In this document: positions 15,294 through 23,720 of the stretch, piece after piece | Position numbering within the stretch: position 1 is the stretch's first letter | How the letters are laid out: each line of letters begins with the position of its first letter | NCBI GenBank assembly: GCA_903934875.1 | Contig: CAIZPP010000144.1 | Span: 1 to 38,927, forward strand | DNA length: 38,927 nucleotides | Reading direction: 5' to 3' | Source: an uncultured Methylococcaceae bacterium | GTDB taxonomy: Bacteria > Pseudomonadota > Gammaproteobacteria > Methylococcales > Methylococcaceae | Notes under the pieces: model-generated | Told to the model about the DNA's origin: nothing | What the model saw: the letters and a program-made list of their open reading frames with translations, nothing else | Database searches by the model: none | Position numbers and translations under genes: made by a program

Positions 15294-17804
15294 ATGATAA
15301 ATAAACTGCTGATTAAAAGTACGCCCACCCCTGCCCTGACCGACAAGCCGCCGCTGGGCATGGAGCCAGTGTCACTGGCCGAGGACATTAGCCGCCATTT
15401 CAATTACACGCTAGGCCGGGACAAAAACTGCAAGTCAGCCCATTATAGCTACTCGGCCTTGGCCTTGGCCGTGCGTGACCGGTTGATGGAGCGTTGGAAA
15501 AGCACCGCCTATGCCTATGAAGAAGGGGACAGCAAGCGCGCCTATTACCTGTCGTTGGAGTTTTTGATGGGCCGCACCTTGGGCAACGCGATGCTGAACC
15601 TAGGCTTGGAAGACCCTCTGCACAAGGCTCTGCACGAACTGGGCCTGGATATGGAAGAGTTGGTGGACAGCGAACCGGACGCAGGACTGGGCAACGGTGG
15701 CCTGGGACGTTTGGCAGCCTGTTTCGTCGACAGTTGCGCCACCTTGCAATTGCCGGTGATGGGTTACGGACTGCGCTACGAGTATGGCATGTTCCGGCAG
15801 AATGTCGAAGGCGGACAACAGGTCGAAGAACCCGACCATTGGCTGCGCAACGGCCATGTCTGGGAAATCGAGCGTCCCGAGCTGGCCCAGCGCATCCGTT
15901 TTGGCGGGCGCACCGAAATCCAAGAGGGTCCGAGCCGGGTCAAGCGCGTAGTCTGGGTGGATACCCACGACGTGTTGGCGCTGCCCTATGACATTCCCGT
16001 GCCCGGCTACCAGAACGGCACGGTCAACACCCTGCGCCTGTGGAAATCATCCGCCACCGACGAGTTCGACCTGGGCGAGTTCAATGCCGGCAGTTATTCC
16101 GAATCCGTGGCGGCGAAGAACACCGCCGAGCATATCACCATGGTGCTATATCCCAATGACGCCAGTGAGAACGGCAAGGAACTGCGCCTGCGCCAACAGT
16201 ATTTCCTCGCCTCCGCCAGTTTGCAGGATGCGATCAGGCAGTGGGTGCGCAAACACGGCAAAGACTTCAGCCAATTTGCCGAGAAGAACTGCTTCCAACT
16301 GAACGATACCCACCCCAGCATCGCAGTGGCCGAACTGATGCGTCTGCTATTGGATGAGTACGACATGGAATGGGGCGAGGCCTGGGCCATCACCACCCGC
16401 ACTATGGCCTATACCAACCACACTCTGCTGCCGGAGGCACTGGAGCGCTGGCCGGTGCGGCTGTTCCGGCAATTGTTGCCGCGCTTGCTGGAAATTATCT
16501 TTGATATCAACGCCCGTTTCATGGGCGAAGTGTCCAACCGCTGGCCCGGCGACTTTGACCGTATGCGGCGCATGTCGCTCATCGAGGAAGGCTGGGAGCA
16601 GCAGGTACGCATGGCTTATTTGGCGATTGTCGGTAGTTACTCCGTCAATGGCGTGGCCGAACTGCACTCCAATTTATTGAAACAGGGGCTGTTCCACGAT
16701 TTTTACGAACTGTGGCCGCAGAAGTTCAACAACAAGACCAATGGTGTCACTCCGCGCCGCTGGCTGGCTTGGTGCAATCCCAAACTTTCGGCGCTGATCA
16801 GCGAAACCATAGGCGAGGGCTGGGTCACCGATTTGGCACAGTTAAGCAAGCTGGCCCCCTATGCCGAGGATGCGAAATTCCGCGCCCGTTGGCGGGAGAT
16901 CAAACATGGCAACAAAGTGCGCCTGCTGGAATTCAAGAAGAAAGAGATGGGCGTGGAGGCAATCGACCCCAACATGATGTTCGATGTGCAGGTGAAACGC
17001 ATACACGAATACAAGCGGCAGTTGTTGAACGTGCTGCATGTAATCCACCTTTACGACCGCATCAAACGCGGTGACACCGCCAATTGGACGCCGCGCTGCG
17101 TGTTGTTTGGTGGCAAGGCCGCACCGGGTTATTTCATGGCTAAGCTCATCATCAAGCTCATCAATAATGTGGCCAATGTCATCGACAAAGACCCGGCGGC
17201 CGAAGGTCTGTTGAGCGTCGTGTTCGTACCGAATTACCGGGTTTCCGCGATGGAGGTCATCTGCGCGGGTACCGACCTGTCCGAACAAATCTCCACGGCG
17301 GGCAAAGAGGCATCCGGCACCGGCAACATGAAGTTCATGATCAACGGCGCGTTGACCATAGGCACCTTGGACGGCGCAAACATCGAAATACGCGAGGAAG
17401 TGGGCGATGAAAACTTCTTCCTGTTCGGCCTGACGGCGGAAGAGGTGGAAAATACACGCGGCAACTACGACCCCAATGCCATCATCGCCGCCAATGACGA
17501 ACTGCACCGGGTCATGCACTATCTGGAAATCAGCCACTTCAACAAGTTTGAGCCAAATATCTTTGACCCTATCATTATGTCCATCCGCAATCCCCACGAC
17601 CCTTGGCTGACGGCGGCGGATTTTGGCAGCTATGTCCAAGCGCAACAGAAAGCTGCCGCAGCCTATAGCGACCAAGACGCCTGGACTAAGATGAGCATCC
17701 TGAACACCGCCGCCAGCGGCAAGTTCTCCTCCGACCGCACCATCAGCGAGTACAACCGAGATATTTGGAAATTGCAGCCGGTTACTCCGTTATTGGCGAG
17801 ATAG
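15294..17804 (+). CDS. glgP: Glycogen/starch/alpha-glucan phosphorylase
   Basis: It releases glucose-1-phosphate from alpha-1,4-glucans by phosphorolysis, with pyridoxal phosphate. At 836 residues it has the usual length. The N-terminal YYLSLEFLMGRTLGNAMLNL and GLGNGGLGRLAACF blocks, QLNDTHPSIAVAELMR, KRIHEYKRQLLN, and the pyridoxal-phosphate segment EASGTGNMKF (Lys680) are all intact, so it should be active. No other glycogen gene is in the window. Its TAG stop shares one base with the GTG start of trmL. Confidence 0.96.
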   Translation: MINKLLIKSTPTPALTDKPPLGMEPVSLAEDISRHFNYTLGRDKNCKSAHYSYSALALAVRDRLMERWKSTAYAYEEGDSKRAYYLSLEFLMGRTLGNAMLNLGLEDPLHKALHELGLDMEELVDSEPDAGLGNGGLGRLAACFVDSCATLQLPVMGYGLRYEYGMFRQNVEGGQQVEEPDHWLRNGHVWEIERPELAQRIRFGGRTEIQEGPSRVKRVVWVDTHDVLALPYDIPVPGYQNGTVNTLRLWKSSATDEFDLGEFNAGSYSESVAAKNTAEHITMVLYPNDASENGKELRLRQQYFLASASLQDAIRQWVRKHGKDFSQFAEKNCFQLNDTHPSIAVAELMRLLLDEYDMEWGEAWAITTRTMAYTNHTLLPEALERWPVRLFRQLLPRLLEIIFDINARFMGEVSNRWPGDFDRMRRMSLIEEGWEQQVRMAYLAIVGSYSVNGVAELHSNLLKQGLFHDFYELWPQKFNNKTNGVTPRRWLAWCNPKLSALISETIGEGWVTDLAQLSKLAPYAEDAKFRARWREIKHGNKVRLLEFKKKEMGVEAIDPNMMFDVQVKRIHEYKRQLLNVLHVIHLYDRIKRGDTANWTPRCVLFGGKAAPGYFMAKLIIKLINNVANVIDKDPAAEGLLSVVFVPNYRVSAMEVICAGTDLSEQISTAGKEASGTGNMKFMINGALTIGTLDGANIEIREEVGDENFFLFGLTAEEVENTRGNYDPNAIIAANDELHRVMHYLEISHFNKFEPNIFDPIIMSIRNPHDPWLTAADFGSYVQAQQKAAAAYSDQDAWTKMSILNTAASGKFSSDRTISEYNRDIWKLQPVTPLLAR

Positions 17805-18274
17805 TGTTCAACGTTCTGCTCTTTGAGCCAGAAATACCGCCAAACACCGGCAACATCATCCGCCTGTGCGCCAACATGGGGGCCAGCCTGCATTTGATCC
17901 AGCCCTTAGGGTTCGATCTGGATGACAAAAAACTGCGCCGGGCTGGCTTGGATTACCGCGAATGGGCGACGCTACGGGTGCATGGGACGCTGGCGGATTG
18001 CCTTAGCGCCATCCAGTCCGATAGACTGTTCGCGCTAAGCACCAAGGGGGAGCGCTGCTATGCTGAAGCGCAGTTTAAAGCGGGGGATGCGTTTCTATTC
18101 GGCCCGGAGTCGCGTGGACTACCCGCCGCCGTGCGCGAGGCTGTGCCGGTTGAAAACCGCCTGGCAGTGCCTATGGTCGCGGCCAGCCGCAGCCTCAATC
18201 TGTCCAACGCCGTGGCAGTTGTGCTGTTTGAGGCATGGCGGCAGTGCGGGTTTGCCGGGAGTGGCCGCGGCTAA
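17804..18274 (+). CDS. trmL: tRNA (cytidine(34)-2'-O)-methyltransferase TrmL
   Basis: A SPOUT methyltransferase that 2'-O-methylates the wobble base of tRNA-Leu isoacceptors. The frame stays open upstream, but the family normally begins at (M)FNVLLFEPEIPPNTGNIIR, which here starts at a GTG (17804) overlapping the glgP stop by one base (TAGTG). That gives 156 residues, the usual length. The knot motifs FGPESRGLP and RLAVPMVAASRSLNLSNAVAVVLFE are intact. It is co-transcribed with glgP and probably translated by re-initiation; no functional link to glycogen is known. Confidence 0.93.
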   Translation: MFNVLLFEPEIPPNTGNIIRLCANMGASLHLIQPLGFDLDDKKLRRAGLDYREWATLRVHGTLADCLSAIQSDRLFALSTKGERCYAEAQFKAGDAFLFGPESRGLPAAVREAVPVENRLAVPMVAASRSLNLSNAVAVVLFEAWRQCGFAGSGRG

Positions 18275-18783
18275 GCCATAAGGATTATGTTTACGGTGAT
18301 TAACCGCTGGAGCGGTCATTTGAGTTCCCACGCTGGAGCGCTCATCGTTATACACAAGTCGGGCCGAGCCAAAATTGCCGTCATTCCAGCAGGGATGCAG
18401 GAATCCAGTGCCATGGACGGTAACTTGTCTGTTACGCAAGTAGTTGATTCAGAAGGTCTCTGTCCGACAGACTCCTGTCCTTGAGTACGCGGGCGCTTGT
18501 CGTGGCCCCTAGCTTGCCATCCTTGGACGCTGGATTCCGGCATCCATGACCGGAATGACGGCGTTTTATCGAACATCGGCATTTGTGTATAACGATGAGC
18601 GCTGGAGCGTGGGAACCATCAAAATGGATGTTGGCTGGTTGCCAAGCTCCGGCTTGGGAACCCTTGGCTTGCAAGCTCCTGCTGGGCAGTTCTTCGGGAA
18701 GCTGGAGCTTCAAAAAACCCATTCCCAAGCAGGAGCTTGGGAACGAGCAAAAATGGTATGTGAAGCAAGGGGTTATCTTTATG
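18275..18783. other. Gene-free stretch made of dispersed palindromic repeats
   Basis: No gene is visible. After the trmL stop come the nested inverted repeats at 18325-18615, then several short palindromes of the form CCAAGCTCCGGCTTGGGAA and TTCCCAAGCAGGAGCTTGGG (about 18647-18745), then the miniature element at 18784. Open frames across it are by-products of the palindromes. Confidence 0.75.
18325..18615. repeat. Nested inverted repeats, about 291 bp
   Basis: The outer arms, 18325-18357 and 18583-18615, are 33-base inverted repeats differing at two positions. The inner arms are GCCGTCATTCCAGC... (18377-18408) and its near inverse ending GGAATGACGGC (18530-18562). The inner pair resembles dispersed intergenic palindromes found in many proteobacteria. 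It looks like one palindromic repeat inserted within another. Confidence 0.8.
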
Positions 18784-18904
18784 TACAGCGTTTTTTCTTA
18801 GCAAAGAAAAATAATAGCGGACACTCAATCAAAGCATTGTGTGTGAACTGCTTTGCAAAATGATATAACCCAACAAGTAACTCTTCGATATTAAAAACGC
18901 TGTA
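18784..18904. repeat. Miniature inverted-repeat element, 121-bp type
   Basis: Full-length second copy of the element at 293-413: same length, same TACAGCG/CGCTGTA ends, and an identical right-hand 50 or so bases. It ends 2 bases from the stop codon (18907-18909) of the minus-strand FGE-domain gene and so forms that gene's immediate 3' flank. Confidence 0.88.
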
Positions 18905-18906
18905 GC

Positions 18907-21900
18907 TCACGACTGAACTCGGGCGCAACGGAAGCCAATACCGTAGTCGCGGGAATCGGACTGGTAGTAGTCACGGTACGCAGAACGACAGTCCCTCGCG
19001 TGGCTACCCCAGGACCCGCCACGCAGCACACGGGCCGCGCCAGTGTCCCTTACCCTACCCTCTCCCAGAGGGAAAGGGTTTCTATCTGACTCCCAAAGGC
19101 TGCCATCCATAGTTGCACCCTTATAGTTTGGATGCCACGGGTCTTCCACCCATTCCCAAACATTGCCGAGCATATCATACAGCCCCCACGGGTTGGGCTG
19201 TTTCTGGCCGACTTCACGGGTGCCTGACTTTGGGTTCCGATATTGCATCTCATCCCAGCCCGATGAATCATACCCTTCCGGCAATTCGTAGCCTTCGCCG
19301 CTGTTGCCGCCGTACCAAGCAATGGCATCCAAGGCCGGGGCGTTTCGTTCGCCCAGAATCTTGATTCCGCCGGTGTAAAGTGCCGTCTCGGTCCCGGCAC
19401 GGCAGGCATATTCCCATTGCGCCTCGTTCGGCAAGGCCAAGGCCAGCCCTGGGTATTTTTCATTGATGCGTTGCAGGAAGGTTTTGGCATCGTCCCAACT
19501 GACTTGCTCAACCGGGCGCAGCGGACTTTTGAAATTACTTGGGTTGGAATGCATCACCGCCTCCCAGAGTGCCTGGGTGCAGGGGGTCTCGAACAGCCAA
19601 TAGCCTAGTCTGATCGTGACTGGGTGCTGCGGGCTTTCGTCGTTGTAATGCCCTTGTTCGTTTTCAGGTGAACCCATCATAAACTGCCCCGGTGGAATCC
19701 AGCGCAGGCGCTGGATGACCGGTTGGCCTAGCTTGGCTCCGACGGCGATGTCGGCCCACAATCCAAAACGGTCGCGGCCCATCGCATCGGCCCATTCGGG
19801 TTTTTGGGTTTGCCGCACAAGCAGCCGCTCGCGGTCGGTGAGGATGGCGAAGGCAGGGCATTGCGGCAAGGGCGTGCTTGCCTTGGTGGCGGTGTCTAGG
19901 CGCAGCAGGCGGCTTTGGCCTTCATCCTGGGAAATCCCCCCTAGCCCCCCTTTTTCCAAGGGGGGAACGCCCGTTCTCTCGCGTTGCGGCCCATGTTGTA
20001 GGCCGGAATAAGGTCGTGCAACGACCGTTTCCGGCAATCCGCCAGCCTGTTTGCCGGAAACGCCCGCTGGCGCGGGCTTATTCCGGCCTACTTCCAGGCG
20101 CGGAGCGTGGGAACGATCAACCCTCTCGGCAGGCCGGGGCTTCGGCAGACTGGCTACGCTCCGCTTCGCGTCTGCCTTGCCCCGGCCTGCCGCCTGCTGG
20201 CTAGGCTCACGACCCTGAACTCGGGCGCGGAAACCAAGGCTACCATCGCGGTCATCGGGTTGACCGTGGTGACGGAAGGCAGAACGGCAACCTCTCGCAG
20301 AGTTGCGCCAAGACCCGCCACGGAGCACACGGTCAATGGCCCTCGCCATTCCTTGAGGATTTTTGACAATATCCCAAACTCTGCCATCCATAGGTGCGTT
20401 AGTATAATCGACGTGCCACTCATCTTGCACCCATTCCCAAACATTGCCGTGCATTTCGTACAAGCCCCAAGAGTTCACAGGCAAGTTTTTGACCGGGACA
20501 GTCTCTTGTCTGTACTTGGCTCTTTCCCCTCCTGCATAGGGAAGGGTACCATTATAGTTGACCTGCTCGGGGGTGATGTTGCCGCCGAAACTGAACGGCG
20601 TTTGCGTTCCGGCGCGGCAGGCGTATTCCCATTGTGTCTCGCTAGGTAATCCCAAATCGAGTCCGGGCAGGCGTTGGTTCAAGGCTAGCATAAATTGCTG
20701 TGCGTCATACCAACTGACGTATTCAACGGGCCGGTTCGCACCTTTATAACGACTTGGGTTTGAGTTCATCACCGATTGCCATAAAGCCTGAGTACAGGCA
20801 GTGTCAAACAGCCAGTAGCCTCGTTGAATGTGTACCTCATGCTGTGGACCCTCGTTTCCAAAACGTTCCGCCTCTGTTTCCGGCGAACCCATCAGGAAAC
20901 TCCCCGGTTCGATCCAGCGCATTTTTTGGCTGGCCCGCAGACCGTCCTTACCCATAACCGAAAACGTCACCCATGCACCGTGTTCATCCCGGCCCCAATC
21001 ATCCGCCCACGGCGGCGGTTCGCCGGTTTCCCAGAAATCGTTAGAGACCGACTCGGTTTCAAAAACCGAGTCGGTCTGTGGTTCGATTTTAATTTCGCCC
21101 GACACGGACGCGACGATGGCAAGCGGACTGTAACAGGCCGCGCTGACTTGCAAGGGATCAAACGGGCTGATGGCCAATTCCCCGGCGAATTGGTCAATGC
21201 GGTAGCGCCTAGGCGGTTTGCCATCATCTGGCCCAACCAGCGCAGGGTCATAGCCTGGCAATCCGGGCGCATGGCGGGATTCGGCAAAAGCAGCCCGGTA
21301 AAGTCGCTGGAAATGCACACCCAGTTCGCCGTCATTCTCGTGGCCTGGGCGCAGACGGGGTGCGACGAAACGATACCACGCCAACAGGCCGGCGGGGGCA
21401 GCCGTACCGCCTGTACCGTGCAAACGGCGGCCCAGCGCGGCAAAGTAGCCGTCCGCCGACTCCGCATCTTCCGCATACGGTAGCCTCTCGCGCAAAGGTT
21501 TGGGCAAGCCTTGGATTTCGGCAAACCAAACTTCGCGGGGCAAGCCGCCGCGCCAGCGGTGCAGGGATTGCAACACGCTCCGTTGGGTATCCGCAGGCAA
21601 GGCTTGAAACCGCTCGCGCAAAGACTGCGCGGCATCGGCCCGCAACGTGGCCGCCACACTGGAACGGCTGGACAATCCGGCAGATTGCCAAACCAAGGAC
21701 TCGACGGCGGCGGGCAAGCCCAAGCGGAGGCGGACTTCGCGCAACAGTCCCGGCTCAATGCGGCTGGCCAGCGACAATGCCGATAACAGTTGCAATGCCA
21801 ACTCGCCCAGTGCGGCTTGGCCGAAAAAACCAAGGCTGCGTTCCCAAGCCAGAATGTCCCAGACCGCCCCTACAGCCGGGGCGTGGGCTGCGGCCGGGAC

Positions 21901-22737
21901 GGGGGTCAAAGCCAAGCCCCTGCCGCCCAAGTCGCGCAGTTGCGCACCCCAACCGGCCCAGTGGCGAGCCAAGTCGCCGCCATCCGCGGCAAGGCCGCCT
22001 AGGTCGCCCAATACAACTACCGAGCCACCTTCCTGCGGCGGCCAGAAGCCTCCCCGAGTCGCATCTGGATCGGCGGGCAAAGGGCTGTCCAAGCCCTCCC
22101 AGATCAAACCATGACGGAACATTTGCCGGGGATACAGCCTAGACAGGCAGGCGGCGACCCGTGCTTGGTCTTGCCAATAGGGGATCAGCCGGTCGCTACG
22201 GTCTTCGATGACTGTCACCGACTGTCCCCAACGGCGGCGCTTGCGTTTGGGTAGGCGGGAACAGGCGCGGGCGCTGCAAATCTGGCCGACGATCTTCGCC
22301 ACGTCGGGCATCCGGGTTTCGGCGGGCGCAGCCAGGCTGCCTCGCAAGACTGGCACCAATTCGCGCCAAGCGGCCAGTTCGGCAGGCTCCGGCTGTCGGA
22401 CCGGGTCTGTCAACCACGGCGGCAACTCAGTTGGGCCGTCGTCCGCCCTACTGATGCGCCGGGCAATGTCATCGCCCACCGGTTCAAGGCTGGCCAGATA
22501 CCAAAACGGGGTTTCCAGCAGGGGGGAAGCCTTGATATCGGGTTCCGTCGCCGGGCCACCGCTTGCAGTCAACATTGGCGATGGCAGTGGCAGGCCGGCG
22601 AGCGCTAGATTGGCAACCGATTCGGCCTCCGGCCCAGGACTATAGCCGAAAGCCCGCGCCAGCCGGTCAAATTCCGCATCTCCGGCGCAGGCCAGCAAAC
22701 GGATCAGGTCGGCGCTTCCGCAACGGGTGCGGTTCAT
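18907..22737 (-). CDS. Large protein: degenerate vWA-like region plus two FGE-sulfatase-fold domains
   Basis: 1276 residues, last gene of the four-gene cluster; its ATG overlaps the MoxR stop by 4 bp. Residues about 170-282 look like a degenerate vWA domain (VIEDRSDRLIPYWQDQ, then VVVLGDLGGL), of the kind seen in MoxR-partner proteins. Residues 283-600 are unrecognised. FGE-sulfatase domain 1 spans about 606-842 and domain 2 about 1010-1276. Both have WIxPGxFxMGSP, PVExVSWxDA, LPxExQWEYACRAGT, GLYxMxGNVWEWxxD and RVLRGGSW. In both, the first catalytic Cys of aerobic FGE is replaced (Asn, Ser) and only the second remains (GCRSA, DCRSA), so a binding or sensing fold is likelier than formylglycine synthesis. 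The linker 880-935 and residues 1219-1229 are translated palindromic repeats. I infer a sensor/effector role. Confidence 0.85.
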   Translation of the reverse strand: MNRTRCGSADLIRLLACAGDAEFDRLARAFGYSPGPEAESVANLALAGLPLPSPMLTASGGPATEPDIKASPLLETPFWYLASLEPVGDDIARRISRADDGPTELPPWLTDPVRQPEPAELAAWRELVPVLRGSLAAPAETRMPDVAKIVGQICSARACSRLPKRKRRRWGQSVTVIEDRSDRLIPYWQDQARVAACLSRLYPRQMFRHGLIWEGLDSPLPADPDATRGGFWPPQEGGSVVVLGDLGGLAADGGDLARHWAGWGAQLRDLGGRGLALTPVPAAAHAPAVGAVWDILAWERSLGFFGQAALGELALQLLSALSLASRIEPGLLREVRLRLGLPAAVESLVWQSAGLSSRSSVAATLRADAAQSLRERFQALPADTQRSVLQSLHRWRGGLPREVWFAEIQGLPKPLRERLPYAEDAESADGYFAALGRRLHGTGGTAAPAGLLAWYRFVAPRLRPGHENDGELGVHFQRLYRAAFAESRHAPGLPGYDPALVGPDDGKPPRRYRIDQFAGELAISPFDPLQVSAACYSPLAIVASVSGEIKIEPQTDSVFETESVSNDFWETGEPPPWADDWGRDEHGAWVTFSVMGKDGLRASQKMRWIEPGSFLMGSPETEAERFGNEGPQHEVHIQRGYWLFDTACTQALWQSVMNSNPSRYKGANRPVEYVSWYDAQQFMLALNQRLPGLDLGLPSETQWEYACRAGTQTPFSFGGNITPEQVNYNGTLPYAGGERAKYRQETVPVKNLPVNSWGLYEMHGNVWEWVQDEWHVDYTNAPMDGRVWDIVKNPQGMARAIDRVLRGGSWRNSARGCRSAFRHHGQPDDRDGSLGFRARVQGREPSQQAAGRGKADAKRSVASLPKPRPAERVDRSHAPRLEVGRNKPAPAGVSGKQAGGLPETVVARPYSGLQHGPQRERTGVPPLEKGGLGGISQDEGQSRLLRLDTATKASTPLPQCPAFAILTDRERLLVRQTQKPEWADAMGRDRFGLWADIAVGAKLGQPVIQRLRWIPPGQFMMGSPENEQGHYNDESPQHPVTIRLGYWLFETPCTQALWEAVMHSNPSNFKSPLRPVEQVSWDDAKTFLQRINEKYPGLALALPNEAQWEYACRAGTETALYTGGIKILGERNAPALDAIAWYGGNSGEGYELPEGYDSSGWDEMQYRNPKSGTREVGQKQPNPWGLYDMLGNVWEWVEDPWHPNYKGATMDGSLWESDRNPFPLGEGRVRDTGAARVLRGGSWGSHARDCRSAYRDYYQSDSRDYGIGFRCARVQS
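19049..19080. repeat. Short palindromic repeat inside the second FGE domain
   Basis: The sequence CCCTCTCCCAGAGGGAAAGGG is read as NPFPLGEGRVR (about residues 1219-1229). This peptide is familiar as a translated intergenic repeat in many proteobacteria. It lies between the GNVWEWVED block and the RVLRGGSW block of domain 2 and keeps the frame open. Confidence 0.55.
19999..20090. repeat. 92-bp palindromic repeat inside the FGE gene linker
   Basis: TAGGCCGGAATAAG (19999-20012) and CTTATTCCGGCCTA (20077-20090) are perfect 14-base inverted ends. Inside them a second pair, CGTTTCCGGCA and TGCCGGAAACG, is also perfect. The element is translated in frame (about residues 883-913, including VGRNKPAPAG and GLPETVVARP). 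Beside it (about 19930-19975) the repeat-like sequence read as PPLEKGGLGGI follows. The linker between the two FGE domains thus appears to consist of repeat DNA. Confidence 0.8.
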
Positions 22738-23720
22738 TTTGGCGCATCCGGGTGTTTGCGGAAGGCGTAGCGGGCGAGCTGTTGCAAGCGTTCAATCTGG
22801 CGCTCGGCAGTGCTTTCCAAGGTCGTCACTGCCCTGACTAAATCCAAATATTCGGCCTGTCCGGGTAGAGGAAATTGGCGGTTTTCCTTGGCATGGCGGC
22901 GGTCGCCAAGCAAGCGTTCCCCCGCTGCCTGCAAGACCCCATCGCCGATGTTTGGAAAATGGCGCTTGCCCCGTTCAAATAGGAATTGTTGCAAAGCTTG
23001 CGCATCTTCCGGTAGCTCCAAGCGCAACACCAGACAACGGCGGATAAAGGCATCGGGCAGCGAGCGCTCGTTGTTGGTGGTGATGACGACCAAAGGCGGC
23101 GGGGTGCCGGTTTCAGCCATGACCGGAGCGGCCCGTCCCGGCGGGGTGAACTCGCCGCTGCCCAAGGCTTCCAGCAAGCCATTGGGAACATCGGACTCGG
23201 CTTTGTCAATCTCATCAATCAACAGCACGCTGCCGCGTTTAGGATCGGGTTGCAAGGGGGCGGAAGGGTCGCAATCGCGTAGCGGCTCGTTTGCTTGGAT
23301 TTGTTTGGCCTGTTCCGCCGCGTCTGCCCAGTTGAACGCCCACCACAAAGGGCCTGGGCGCAGATAATGCTCCACTGACAGGTGTTCGCGCAATGGCCTG
23401 CCCTGCTCACCCAAAGCTCCAATCAGTTGGGCATCCGCCAAGCGGGCGACGGCATCATAATGCCAAAGCAAGTCGGTGGATTCGGTGCGGGCATCCACGA
23501 CATGGGACAGGAACACACGGCCTAGGTGCTTGGCCGCCGCCTTGGCCAACTGGCTCTTGCCTATGCCCGGTTCGCCGCGCACCAACAGGGGGCGCTGCGC
23601 AGCCAAAGCCGCATCAATGGCATCAATCATATCGGCATCAAAGACATGCACCTGGTCGGGACGGTTGCCCCGGCCCGGCAATGGCACTTCATAGCCGGGG
23701 GATATGTTCATGAATGTCAT
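22734..23720 (-). CDS. MoxR-type AAA+ ATPase
   Basis: A 328-residue AAA+ protein of the MoxR group, which remodels partner proteins that usually carry vWA domains. Visible motifs are Walker A GEPGIGKS (49-56), Walker B VLLIDE (165-170) followed by IDKAESDVPNGLLEAL, sensor 1 ITTNN (213-217), and an arginine finger in FIRRC (about 227-228). All are intact. Its start overlaps the protease stop and its stop overlaps the FGE gene start, each by ATGA, so the three proteins are made in a coupled way and probably form one machine. The vWA-like region of the next protein is the natural partner. Confidence 0.93.
   Translation of the reverse strand: MTFMNISPGYEVPLPGRGNRPDQVHVFDADMIDAIDAALAAQRPLLVRGEPGIGKSQLAKAAAKHLGRVFLSHVVDARTESTDLLWHYDAVARLADAQLIGALGEQGRPLREHLSVEHYLRPGPLWWAFNWADAAEQAKQIQANEPLRDCDPSAPLQPDPKRGSVLLIDEIDKAESDVPNGLLEALGSGEFTPPGRAAPVMAETGTPPPLVVITTNNERSLPDAFIRRCLVLRLELPEDAQALQQFLFERGKRHFPNIGDGVLQAAGERLLGDRRHAKENRQFPLPGQAEYLDLVRAVTTLESTAERQIERLQQLARYAFRKHPDAPK

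Noticed and set aside
18287-18863. Several frames between trmL and the FGE gene
   Set aside because: All lie in palindromic repeat DNA, without ribosome sites or recognisable domains.
18907-22737. Functional sulfatase-activating enzyme
   Set aside because: Both FGE-fold domains lack the first of the two catalytic Cys, and no sulfatase gene is in the window.
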